A stretch of 14,779 nucleotides of DNA from Planctomycetota bacterium (GTDB lineage Bacteria; Planctomycetota; Planctomycetia; Pirellulales; Lacipirellulaceae): the NCBI GenBank assembly GCA_013151315.1, contig JAADIN010000121.1, positions 1 to 14,779 on the forward strand. The letters run 5' to 3'. Under the pieces are notes generated by a model. The model was not told the DNA's origin. It was given only the letters and a program-made list of their open reading frames with translations, and ran no database searches. Every line of letters begins with the position of its first letter. The first letter of the stretch is position 1. Positions 7,123 through 13,504 of this stretch are shown here, one piece after another. The translations under genes and the position numbers were made by a program.

Positions 7123-7995
7123 ATGAGCGATCTATGTCGTACTGTGCTGGTCACGGGATGTTCGTCGGGTATCGGTCGAGCGACGGCCTTGCTGCTGGCC
7201 AAGCAGGGTTACCGTGTCTTGGCCGGAGTGCGAGATTCTGAGCATGTTGCCGAGCTTTCGTGTCCCGACCTCGCGCTGCTTGAGCCTCTGGTTTTAGACG
7301 TGACCTGCGAGGAGCACATTGTTCGTGCCGCCCATCATATTCGCCAAACCAGTCCTCAGGGGCTCTTCGGTTTGGTCAACAATGCCGGATTAGGCATGCC
7401 CGCTTCTTTGGAACTCTCGACGCTCGACGAAGTGCGAACGTTGTTCGAGGTCAACACCTTTGCTCCGCTCCGCATGATTCAGGCCTGCCTGCCCTTCTTA
7501 CGACTAGGCTCGGGACGCGTAATCAATATGTCGTCGATGAATGGCACGACGGCTCTGCCGATGGTCGGGGCCTACTCGGCCAGCAAGTTCGCCTTGGAAG
7601 CATTCGCCGACACACTACGAGTCGAACTGCGACCTTGGCAGATTCCCGTAAGCCTAATCCGCCCGGGGCAAGTTCGCACGTCGATTTTTGCCAAAGCGCG
7701 CGAAGACCTCGACCGCCGCAGCGCCAACATTCCGGCCGAACTAAAAAGTGGCTACGAAACGATGTATGCCCGGGCCAGCAAATTCAACAGTCGGGGCGCT
7801 CGATCTGCGACCTCCCCCGAAAAAGTGGCCAGCGTGGTACTCCGGGCGTTACAAGCCAAAAGGCCCCGCACGCACTATCATGTCGGCTTCGACGCTTGGG
7901 GCATGAGCCTGGCCCAGGCGTTAGTTCCCCAACGGCTGATGGACCGAATGCTGGCACGGGCGATGGGTGCACTGAAGCCGCTAAAGAAGAAATAG
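7123..7995 (+). CDS. Short-chain dehydrogenase/reductase (classical SDR)
   Basis: A 290-residue NAD(P)-dependent oxidoreductase with the Rossmann motif TGCSSGIG (11-18), NNAG (86-89), Asn111, catalytic Ser138 (INMSSMNG) and YSASK with Tyr151 and Lys155. The C-terminal half (VALVPQRLMDRMLARAMG-like region) resembles the larger retinol/steroid-dehydrogenase-like SDRs of about 280-300 residues. The substrate cannot be told from sequence. I chose the ATG at 7123 over the adjacent TTG at 7120; neither has a convincing Shine-Dalgarno site. It lies 33 bases after lptB on the same strand and may be in the same transcript, though its job need not be linked. It converges on the peroxiredoxin gene, with a long inverted repeat between them. 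Confidence 0.9.
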   Translation: MSDLCRTVLVTGCSSGIGRATALLLAKQGYRVLAGVRDSEHVAELSCPDLALLEPLVLDVTCEEHIVRAAHHIRQTSPQGLFGLVNNAGLGMPASLELSTLDEVRTLFEVNTFAPLRMIQACLPFLRLGSGRVINMSSMNGTTALPMVGAYSASKFALEAFADTLRVELRPWQIPVSLIRPGQVRTSIFAKAREDLDRRSANIPAELKSGYETMYARASKFNSRGARSATSPEKVASVVLRALQAKRPRTHYHVGFDAWGMSLAQALVPQRLMDRMLARAMGALKPLKKK

Positions 7996-8004
7996 GCTTG
8001 AGGC

Positions 8005-8062
8005 TGGACAGCGCCACTTTCACGCTTCGTGCTAGTATTCCACTCCAAAGTGGCGCTGTCCA
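8005..8062. repeat. Long inverted repeat between convergent genes (possible bidirectional terminator)
   Basis: The 16-base arms TGGACAGCGCCACTTT (8005-8020) and AAAGTGGCGCTGTCCA (8047-8062) are perfectly complementary. The 26-base loop contains a smaller hairpin CACG-CTT-CGTG (8021-8031). It starts 10 bases after the SDR stop and lies 22 bases from the peroxiredoxin stop, so it could end transcription from both sides. There is no T-run on either strand, so a factor-dependent or structural role is equally possible. Confidence 0.8.
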
Positions 8063-8084
8063 ATTAGGCCGAAGGGCTATTACC

Positions 8085-8669
8085 TCACTCCATCTTTCCG
8101 ATCAACTTCAAGACGGTTTCTGAATCTTTGAGGACGTTGACTTGGGTCTCTTTGTGGGCGATTTGCCACTGTTTATCGATGACAAAAGTCCAACGCTTGG
8201 CCGTTACGCCTCGCTCGAGGGTGATCGTCTGGTCGCCGATTTGGCGTTGGATCGAGCCTCCATCGCTCGTCTTCACGCCGAATGCCTTGGCGATTTTTCC
8301 GTCGGGGTCGGCGAGAAGTGTAAAATTGAGATCGTATTCGTTTTTGAAATGCTGATGGTTTTCGACCGCGTCGCCACTGACGCCGATCACTTCGACATCG
8401 GTGCGTTTCAGATCGGCCAGCGCGTCTCGATAGCTACAGGCTTGAACCGTGCAGCCGGGAGTCATGTCGGCGGGATAAAAGTAAACGACATAGATTTTCT
8501 TGCCCGCGCGTTTTTCAGAATCCCACTCGTGATTCTCATCATCGGTACCTACAAAGTGCGGTGCCGGACCGCCTACCTTCAGCTCGACTAGATCCTCTTT
8601 GGCATGGGTAAAAGACGTTACCAAAATTAGTATTAGCAATGGGGAGAACGTGTGCTTGAAGTTCAACAT
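8085..8669 (-). CDS. bcp: Exported thiol peroxidase, Bcp/PrxQ family
   Basis: A 194-residue AhpC/TSA-fold peroxiredoxin that reduces hydrogen peroxide and organic peroxides. The signature FYPADMTPGCTVQACSYRD places the peroxidatic Cys at 73 and the resolving Cys at 78 (the C-x4-C of atypical two-Cys PrxQ). Bcp proteins are usually about 150 residues and cytoplasmic. This one has an N-terminal hydrophobic stretch (SPLLILILVTSF) and a likely signal peptidase site after THA23, so it probably works outside the inner membrane. There it would need an extracytoplasmic thioredoxin-like reductant, which is not encoded nearby. The ATG at 8669 starts the signal peptide. The long inverted repeat at 8744-8844 lies upstream of its start. 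Confidence 0.9.
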   Translation of the reverse strand: MLNFKHTFSPLLILILVTSFTHAKEDLVELKVGGPAPHFVGTDDENHEWDSEKRAGKKIYVVYFYPADMTPGCTVQACSYRDALADLKRTDVEVIGVSGDAVENHQHFKNEYDLNFTLLADPDGKIAKAFGVKTSDGGSIQRQIGDQTITLERGVTAKRWTFVIDKQWQIAHKETQVNVLKDSETVLKLIGKME

Positions 8670-8743
8670 AAAAATTCCTGCGAGTTAAAATAAAGTTCCG
8701 CTGCCAAGTGAATAGGTAACCGTTTGCCGATTATAAAATTTCC

Positions 8744-8844
8744 AATAGCCACGGATGAAACACGGATTGAACACAGATCAATAAAAACAAGGTCCTCCGA
8801 TTTCTTTTCATCTGTGTTTCATCCGTGTTCAATCCGTGGCTATT
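8744..8844. repeat. Long imperfect inverted repeat with internal 11-base tandem units
   Basis: Arms of 35 bases at 8744-8778 and 8810-8844 are complementary at 31 positions. The four mismatches are a swap of GAA and TGA between the two halves of each arm. Each arm is itself built of near-identical units (CACGGATGAAA, CACGGATTGAA, then a degenerate CACAGAT). The 31-base loop has no repeat. It lies 53 bases past the aldo/keto reductase stop (minus strand) and upstream of bcp. Sequence of this 'cacggat/cacagat' type recurs between genes in planctomycete and verrucomicrobial genomes, from memory only. Confidence 0.85.
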
Positions 8845-8897
8845 CTTCTTTGGGTTGCGGTTCGGTGCGCTGGGTTATTCGCGGTTCAATTCTTTCC

Positions 8898-9887
8898 TTA
8901 ACGGAAGACACGTTTTGCAGCCGCTTTACCGCGCGCGGCGATTGCCGTGTCGATCGTTTGTAATTGATCGGTCGTTAATTGCCACTGCATCGCTGCTGCG
9001 GTTTCCTCAAGCTGCCAGGGGCGTTTGGCACCGCAGAGAGCGACCGTGATGCCCGGTTGGTGGATGGTCCAGTTGACGACCACTTGAGCGACGGTCTTGC
9101 CGCACTCCGAGGCGATTTTCTGAAGCTGCGCGATGAAAGCTTGGTTTTTTTCCCACTCTTCACCTTGGTACATCGGGTACTTGCGGCGGGAATCGTTTTC
9201 GGCCAGTTGGTCTAAGCTATTAAGTCGGCCTGCCAACAGGCCTTTCATCAGTGCCCAATAGACAATCACGGCGACATTTTCTTTGCGGCACCAAGGCACC
9301 GTTTGCTGTTCGATGTCGCGTTGCAGCATGTTGTAGGGCAGTTGCACGGCGGTGAGAGGGCAGACGGCGTGGAACTCTTGAATTTGCTCCAGACTGCAAT
9401 TCGAGGCGCCCGCGTAGCGAACCTTGCCGGACACGATGAGGTCGCGAATTGCGCCGGCCGACTCGGCGACGGGCACCTTGGGGTCGGGCGAGTGAAGGTA
9501 ATAAAGATCGATGCGATCGGTTCCCATCCGCTGCAAGCTCTCGTCGCATTCGCTGAGGATGGTTTCGGGCCGCGCGTCGCCCGTCTGATTGCCTTCGGCG
9601 TTGTAGTGAATGCCGCACTTAGAAGCGAGAAGAAATTGGTCGCGACTTTCGGCAAGCGCTCGGCGAATGAGATTTTCGCTCTCACCGTTGGGACCGTAGC
9701 AGTAGGCCGTGTCGATAAAATTGATGCCTAGCTCGGCACAAGCGCGAAGCGTGGCGAGACTGTCGTCGTCGTTGATGTCGAGCGAAGTCACGCCGGCCAT
9801 GGGCCAGGTGCCGAGGGCAACGGGAGAGACGGCGAGGGCGCTGTTGCCGAGCTGTCTGCGTAGATGATTGTTGTTGGTGTTTGTCAT
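8898..9887 (-). CDS. Aldo/keto reductase
   Basis: A 329-residue NADPH-dependent oxidoreductase of the TIM-barrel aldo/keto reductase superfamily. The catalytic tetrad is visible: Asp59 (FIDTAYCYG), Tyr64, Lys90 (LLASKCG) and His132 (LYYLHSPDP). The cofactor-binding C-terminal part includes NWTIHQPGITVALCGAKRP. It resembles the YajO/Tas-like group with no known fixed substrate. I chose the ATG at 9887 because it overlaps the ferrochelatase stop as ATGA, implying translational coupling; a longer frame begins at 9914 but adds only a few residues. The link with hemH may be for cofactor supply or simply operon sharing; the sequence does not decide this. Confidence 0.9.
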   Translation of the reverse strand: MTNTNNNHLRRQLGNSALAVSPVALGTWPMAGVTSLDINDDDSLATLRACAELGINFIDTAYCYGPNGESENLIRRALAESRDQFLLASKCGIHYNAEGNQTGDARPETILSECDESLQRMGTDRIDLYYLHSPDPKVPVAESAGAIRDLIVSGKVRYAGASNCSLEQIQEFHAVCPLTAVQLPYNMLQRDIEQQTVPWCRKENVAVIVYWALMKGLLAGRLNSLDQLAENDSRRKYPMYQGEEWEKNQAFIAQLQKIASECGKTVAQVVVNWTIHQPGITVALCGAKRPWQLEETAAAMQWQLTTDQLQTIDTAIAARGKAAAKRVFR

Positions 9888-10915
9888 GGTTTTTGAGGTT
9901 GGTAGGAGCAACAATCCGCCGGGCAGACATCGTGGCTAGGGCCCAGACACCCTAGGGCTAGACGATCGGGATTCTCGCTCATTCGTTCGACGAGAAGCTG
10001 GCCGATCATCTGCACAAATCGTGGATGCGTGCCGACCGTAGCAGCGCGGTGCATCGTGATGCTGAGACGTTCGCAAAGCTGGCGGGCTTCGGTGTCGAGG
10101 TCGTAGAGCACTTCTAAGTGGTCGGAGATAAATCCGATTGGCAGCACGACAACATGGCGCAGTGCGCGATTTTTGTGAAGCGCTTCGATGCGATCGCAGA
10201 TGTCGGGTTCAAGCCACGGTTGCTGAGGCGGGCCGCTGCGACTTTGGTAGACGAGTTCCCAGTTTGCGTGCCCTGCACCCTCGGCGACGAGACGACATGC
10301 TTCTTGCAGTTGGGCAACGTACTGGCAGTTTTCTGACATGCCCTGCGGGATGCTGTGTGCCGAAAAGAGCAGCAGCGTCTCGTTGCGCTGGTCCTCGGGA
10401 ATTTGGCGGAGGCAATCGACGACCGACTCGACCATCGGTTCAACAAAACCGGGATGGTTGAAGAAGACGCGAAGCTTGTCGACTTGCGGGGCACGGGGGC
10501 CAACTACCGATTGTGCGCGGGCGATGTCTTCCTGGTATTGCCGGCAACTGGAATACGAACTGTAAGCGCTAGTAAAAAATGCGATCGCGCGTTTCACGCC
10601 CTCGTCGGCCATTTGTTGAAGGGTGTCGGCGAGCAGCGGGTGCCAGTTTCGATTTCCCCAATAAATGGGCAGTTGGGAGCCACGGGCGGTAAACTCGGCT
10701 TCAAGGGCTGCGATTAGTCGCCGGTTTTGCTCGTTGATAGGGCTAATGCCCTCGAACTGCTGGTAGTGCTGGGCGACTTCGAGCATTCGCTCGTGCGGGA
10801 CATTCTTGCCGCGAAGGACGTTTTCTAAGAACGGCAAGACGTCGCCTGGGCCTTCGGGGCCGCCGAAGGAGACGAAGAGGAATGCGTCGTAGTTGCTAGG
10901 GCCGTCGTTGGGCAT
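9884..10915 (-). CDS. hemH: Ferrochelatase (protoporphyrin or coproporphyrin)
   Basis: A 343-residue enzyme that inserts ferrous iron into a porphyrin at the end of haem synthesis. Visible marks are the N-terminal LFVSFGGPEGP, YWGNRNWHPLL, FTSAYSSYSSCRQY, catalytic His187 (FSAHSIPQ) and GFISDHLEVLYDLDTEA with Glu268. Cys124 in SSCRQY and the C-terminal C323, C331, C335 and C336 (CLGPSHDVCPADCC) echo the arrangement that binds a [2Fe-2S] cluster in actinobacterial ferrochelatases, so a cluster is likely here. As in those relatives, the true substrate may be coproporphyrin III (CpfC type). The start ATG has GGGAG six bases upstream. Its TGA overlaps the start of the aldo/keto reductase by four bases. 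Confidence 0.93.
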   Translation of the reverse strand: MPNDGPSNYDAFLFVSFGGPEGPGDVLPFLENVLRGKNVPHERMLEVAQHYQQFEGISPINEQNRRLIAALEAEFTARGSQLPIYWGNRNWHPLLADTLQQMADEGVKRAIAFFTSAYSSYSSCRQYQEDIARAQSVVGPRAPQVDKLRVFFNHPGFVEPMVESVVDCLRQIPEDQRNETLLLFSAHSIPQGMSENCQYVAQLQEACRLVAEGAGHANWELVYQSRSGPPQQPWLEPDICDRIEALHKNRALRHVVVLPIGFISDHLEVLYDLDTEARQLCERLSITMHRAATVGTHPRFVQMIGQLLVERMSENPDRLALGCLGPSHDVCPADCCSYQPQKP

Positions 10916-10921
10916 GGTCGA

Positions 10922-10926
10922 CTCCC
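10922..10926 (-). promoter_or_regulatory. Shine-Dalgarno site of hemH
   Basis: On the minus strand GGGAG lies six bases before the hemH ATG (10915), supporting that start over any other. Confidence 0.6.
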
Positions 10927-11010
10927 TTTGTAACCAATGCGTGGTGCCCGTCGCAAGGGAGAGGACCTAGCGCAGATGCCCAGTGTTGCTTCAAGGCTTG
11001 GGATATTGAT

Positions 11011-11093
11011 GTGAGCCGCAACGCGCTAGCGTCGGGTTGAAAAGGGGCATACCGCTATGCCTCGCAACCCGACGCTAGCGCGTTGCGGCTCAC
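11011..11093. repeat. Perfect 29-bp inverted repeat with nested hairpin
   Basis: Arms at 11011-11039 and 11065-11093 (starting GTGAGCCGCAACGCG) are exactly complementary over 29 bases. The 25-base loop contains its own perfect hairpin GGCATA-CCGC-TATGCC (11046-11061). The arm core GCGCTAGCG also occurs just beside it at 11114-11122, where it includes the stop codon of the next gene. It sits 24 bases past that gene's stop and 95 bases upstream of hemH. I recall this arm type recurring in Rhodopirellula-like genomes; this is unverified. Confidence 0.9.
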
Positions 11094-11116
11094 TGAACGT
11101 AAGACTTGAAAACGCG

Positions 11117-11626
11117 CTAGCGCACATCCGAAAAGTATCCGCCTAGGTTGAGGAATTGTGAGCTGTGGCCCGTGGTGGGAACTCCGCCGGTCGGATTGTT
11201 GGAAACGATTCCTGTTGCGGTTGCGATTCGAACTTTCTGTTGCAGTTTGCGGAGATTCGCCGCCTGTTGACGATTGGCATTCTGCTGCTGCTGAAGCGGC
11301 CTGACAAAAGCGTAGTAATTGGGAAGCCCAAGCTCGCTCTCGCGTACGTTGAGGTTGTGATACGGGCTCAGCGTAGGGGGCCGTTGTAGGGATTCGAATG
11401 GCTTGGCACCTCGTAGCTGCAGGGGCTGCGGGGCTGGCATGCGCCTTCGTAGCCCTTGCCGAATGGCGGTCGTTGGCAGTCGACCGCCAAAATACTGCAT
11501 CGCAGGAGTCAGTTGATTTGGCGGCGCTGCGTCGAGGCGTTCCGTGAAGACCGCCTGGCTAAGCAGCAAAGCAATCAGCCCAGCTCGTGCGATGGGCAGA
11601 AAGCCTGTTGTGTCTGTTTTCATCAT
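11117..11626 (-). CDS. Small secreted protein of unknown function
   Basis: 169 residues. A hydrophobic signal peptide (about 12-33, LIALLLSQAVF) ends near DAAPP. The mature part is rich in Gln, Arg, Pro and Leu, with no cysteine. It has SPYHNLNVRES, then NYYAFVRPLQQQ (103-114), a Gln-rich likely coiled helix (RQQAANLRKLQQKV) and a C-terminal GVPTTGHSSQFLNLGGYF. The combination of SPYxNL, NYYxxVRPxxxQ, a short helix and TGHxxxFxN-YF is one I associate with a family of small exported planctomycete proteins; this is recalled, not checked. AAGGA lies four bases before the first of two adjacent ATGs. The TAG stop is inside a GCGCTAGCGC palindrome. It is divergent from cysH. Confidence 0.7.
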   Translation of the reverse strand: MMKTDTTGFLPIARAGLIALLLSQAVFTERLDAAPPNQLTPAMQYFGGRLPTTAIRQGLRRRMPAPQPLQLRGAKPFESLQRPPTLSPYHNLNVRESELGLPNYYAFVRPLQQQQNANRQQAANLRKLQQKVRIATATGIVSNNPTGGVPTTGHSSQFLNLGGYFSDVR

Positions 11627-11813
11627 TGAATCCTTGCTAGCGAGTCCCCTGCCTTGATCGTTACATCTTCTGTAATCGGCAAAGTCAGGCCGTTGGCTTT
11701 AGGTATTAGGCTTGAGGGAAGCGAAAAGTCCGCGGCTTCGGGGGCCCGAGTGCGCTCAATTGCCTTACGTTTCTTGCGTTTTTCACCGATATCACTCTGT
11801 AGGCGATTTATTG

Positions 11814-11842
11814 TTGACTTAGTTGACCTAGTTACATATCAT
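11814..11842 (+). promoter_or_regulatory. Possible promoter and tandem 9-base operator before cysH
   Basis: TTGACT (11814-11819) and TATCAT (11837-11842) are 17 bases apart, the standard sigma-70 spacing. TTGACTTAG and TTGACCTAG stand head to tail at 11814-11831, so a regulator could bind over the -35 element. The predicted start of transcription would fall around 11849, leaving the cysH Shine-Dalgarno site (AAGGGAA, 11844-11850) largely outside the transcript. That weakens the call. Confidence 0.3.
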
Positions 11843-11855
11843 TAAGGGAAATGGC

Positions 11856-12707
11856 ATGTTGGCCAGCCAAACACAAGTAGCTCGAACCTGGGAAACGAGA
11901 GAAAAAGTGACACCCTCCGCCGCCCCCCCCGCACAGCCAAGCATCGCAATCCCACCGAGTCCAACGGTTTTTGAACCCTTGGAGGCGACGCCCGAGTTGC
12001 TTGCCGAATTGGTGGAGCAGAGTGCGCGGCTAGAATCGGCGACGCCTGAGGAGATCATCGCTTGGGGCGTCGAGCGTTTCGGATCGCGTTTGACGATGGC
12101 GACGGCCTTTGGTCCCGAGGGCTGTGTTATTCTGTCGATGCTCGCCAAGATTGCGCCAGAGACCTACCTCTTCAATCTGGACACGGGCTATCAGTTTCAG
12201 CAGACGCTCGATCTGCGCGACCGCATTGAAGAGAAGTACGGCCTGTCGGTCGACATGCTTCAACCCGAGCTCTCGGTGCCAGAGTACGAAGCACTGCACA
12301 ACGGTCCGCTGTACAAGACCAACCCGACGCAGTGCTGTTTCGATCGGAAGATTCAACTCTTGCAACGAGGAGTCGAAGGCCGTCATGCTTGGATGAGTGG
12401 CATTCGTCGCGATCAGAGTGCCGACCGGGCCGAAGCGGATATCCTCGGTTGGAACAAAAAGTTTAACCTCGTGAAGATCAGCCCGCTTGCAAATTGGACC
12501 AAGCAGCAAGTGTGGAAGCGGATCACGAGCGAAGCGATTCCGTACAACCCGCTACACGATCAAGGTTATCCGAGCATCGGTTGCTGGCCCTGCACGCAAG
12601 CCGTGGCAGCGGGCGAATCGGACGAACGGGCCGGCCGCTGGAGCGGCACCGCGAAGACGGAGTGCGGCTTGCATACGATTCAAGAGAGCGACGGCAGCGG
12701 GATCTAG
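11856..12707 (+). CDS. cysH: Assimilatory adenylyl-sulfate (APS) reductase, 4Fe-4S type
   Basis: A 283-residue member of the PAPS/APS reductase family, which reduces activated sulfate to sulfite with thioredoxin. The cysteine pairs that mark the [4Fe-4S] APS form are present: Cys160-161 (TQCCFDRK) and Cys243/Cys246 (GCWPC). The catalytic Cys270 is in KTECGLH. PP-loop ATPase-type phosphate contacts are in ATAFGPEG, and WMSGIRRDQS and FNLVKISPLANWT are family hallmarks. The first 45 residues or so are a Ser/Pro/Ala-rich extension outside the family core, so the start could be later, but the ATG at 11856 has AAGGGAA at good spacing. An Rrf2 regulator follows 48 bases downstream, probably in the same transcript. 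Confidence 0.94.
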   Translation: MLASQTQVARTWETREKVTPSAAPPAQPSIAIPPSPTVFEPLEATPELLAELVEQSARLESATPEEIIAWGVERFGSRLTMATAFGPEGCVILSMLAKIAPETYLFNLDTGYQFQQTLDLRDRIEEKYGLSVDMLQPELSVPEYEALHNGPLYKTNPTQCCFDRKIQLLQRGVEGRHAWMSGIRRDQSADRAEADILGWNKKFNLVKISPLANWTKQQVWKRITSEAIPYNPLHDQGYPSIGCWPCTQAVAAGESDERAGRWSGTAKTECGLHTIQESDGSGI

Positions 12708-12755
12708 TCGATTGTGGAATGGATAGCGATCTCTTTTCCTCCTCCTCGAAGTACG

Positions 12756-13181
12756 ATGAATCTTAACGCAAAAACCGAATACGCATGTCTGGCAATGCTC
12801 GAGCTGGCTCAGCACTTTGATGGGGGCGAGCCGGTGCAGGTTCGGCGGATTGCCGATCGGCATGGCATCCCGTCCCCGTTTTTGGTGCAGATTCTGCAAG
12901 ACCTGAAGCGACAGGGGCTGGTGAGCAGCACCCGCGGTGCTGCCGGGGGTTATCGCCTCACTCGCTCGCCGAAAAAAATCACGCTTGCGGAAGTGCTCGA
13001 GGTTGTCGAAGGCCATGCCGAGCCGACCACCAGTGCGTCGACAACCTCTCCGCTTGCGCCGGTGCTGCTCGAAGTTTGCAACGAGCTGTCGGCCGTCCGT
13101 CGAGAGCGTCTGGAAGCGATCACCCTGGCCGATTTGGTCGATCGAGCGTGCGAACCGGCGGGACCCATGTGGTTCATTTAG
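12756..13181 (+). CDS. Rrf2-family transcriptional regulator
   Basis: 141 residues. The winged helix-turn-helix typical of Rrf2 proteins runs MNLNAKTEYACLAMLELA, a recognition region about 28-52 (VRRIADRHGIPSPFLVQILQDLKRQG) and the wing STRGAAGGYRLTR. IscR and NsrR carry three cysteines near residues 90-110 for an iron-sulfur cluster. Here only Cys108 lies in that zone (with Cys11 and Cys132 elsewhere), so a cluster is unlikely. This is more like CymR, the cysteine regulator, which also lacks the triad. Position behind cysH suggests it controls sulfur assimilation. The family N-terminus fixes the ATG at 12756 rather than a GTG at 12714. There is no clear Shine-Dalgarno site. Confidence 0.9.
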   Translation: MNLNAKTEYACLAMLELAQHFDGGEPVQVRRIADRHGIPSPFLVQILQDLKRQGLVSSTRGAAGGYRLTRSPKKITLAEVLEVVEGHAEPTTSASTTSPLAPVLLEVCNELSAVRRERLEAITLADLVDRACEPAGPMWFI

Positions 13182-13504
13182 CAAGCTTGCTAGTGCCCTC
13201 ACCAGGAGGATTGCAAAGTCGATTTTTTGAACCGCCAAGGACGCCAAGATCGCCAAGGGACAGAAGAGAGATAGGTGCCAAAATAGCTATATTTTCGATT
13301 TCTCTTCCATTTCATTCTTTGGCGATCTTGGCGTCCTTGGCGGTTTTTATGACTTTACAGTTTGCCTAGTGCCCTAACGCTAGCAATCGCGTTTTCTTCG
13401 TACTCCTCGTGCCCATTGTGGTTCAATCCGTTGATGTTATTTTAATATCGTGACTAGGCAATCGTCCTGGTCGGGATGCACAACGGAGCGGAGAGAAAAT
13501 CGAC
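13182..13504. other. 323-base gene-free spacer
   Basis: No reading frame here looks coding. From left to right it holds the palindrome GCAAGCTTGC (13181-13190) at the Rrf2 stop, a 10-base direct repeat CTAGTGCCCT (13190-13199), the long inverted repeat (13215-13356), the second copy of CTAGTGCCCT (13366-13375), then AACGCTAGC. The last 120 bases lead to the exported phosphatase gene and contain a TAATAT at 13443-13448 that could be a -10 element, though I see no good -35. Confidence 0.6.
13215..13356. repeat. Long inverted repeat with 9-base tandem units, flanked by a 10-base direct repeat
   Basis: Arms of 27 bases at 13230-13256 and 13319-13345 are perfectly complementary. After short unpaired gaps, a further 6-bp pairing AAAGTC (13215-13220) with GACTTT (13351-13356) extends the stem. 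Each arm is made of 9-base units (CGCCAAGGA, CGCCAAGAT, CGCCAAGGG). The 62-base loop is AT-rich. CTAGTGCCCT stands outside on each side (13190-13199 and 13366-13375), as a target duplication or an older repeat would. There is no transposase. Sequence of the 'cttggcgtccttggcggtt' type is one I recall between genes in planctomycetes; unverified. Confidence 0.85.

Noticed and set aside
11654..11845. 63-codon frame in the spacer before cysH
   Set aside because: It has no Shine-Dalgarno site and no recognisable content, and it runs into the putative cysH promoter.
8744..13356. CRISPR array
   Set aside because: The repeats are paired inverted copies with one loop each, not regularly spaced direct repeats with unique spacers, and there are no cas genes.
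13190..13375. Insertion sequence
   Set aside because: The 166 bases between the direct repeats encode no transposase. Only a small non-autonomous element remains possible.
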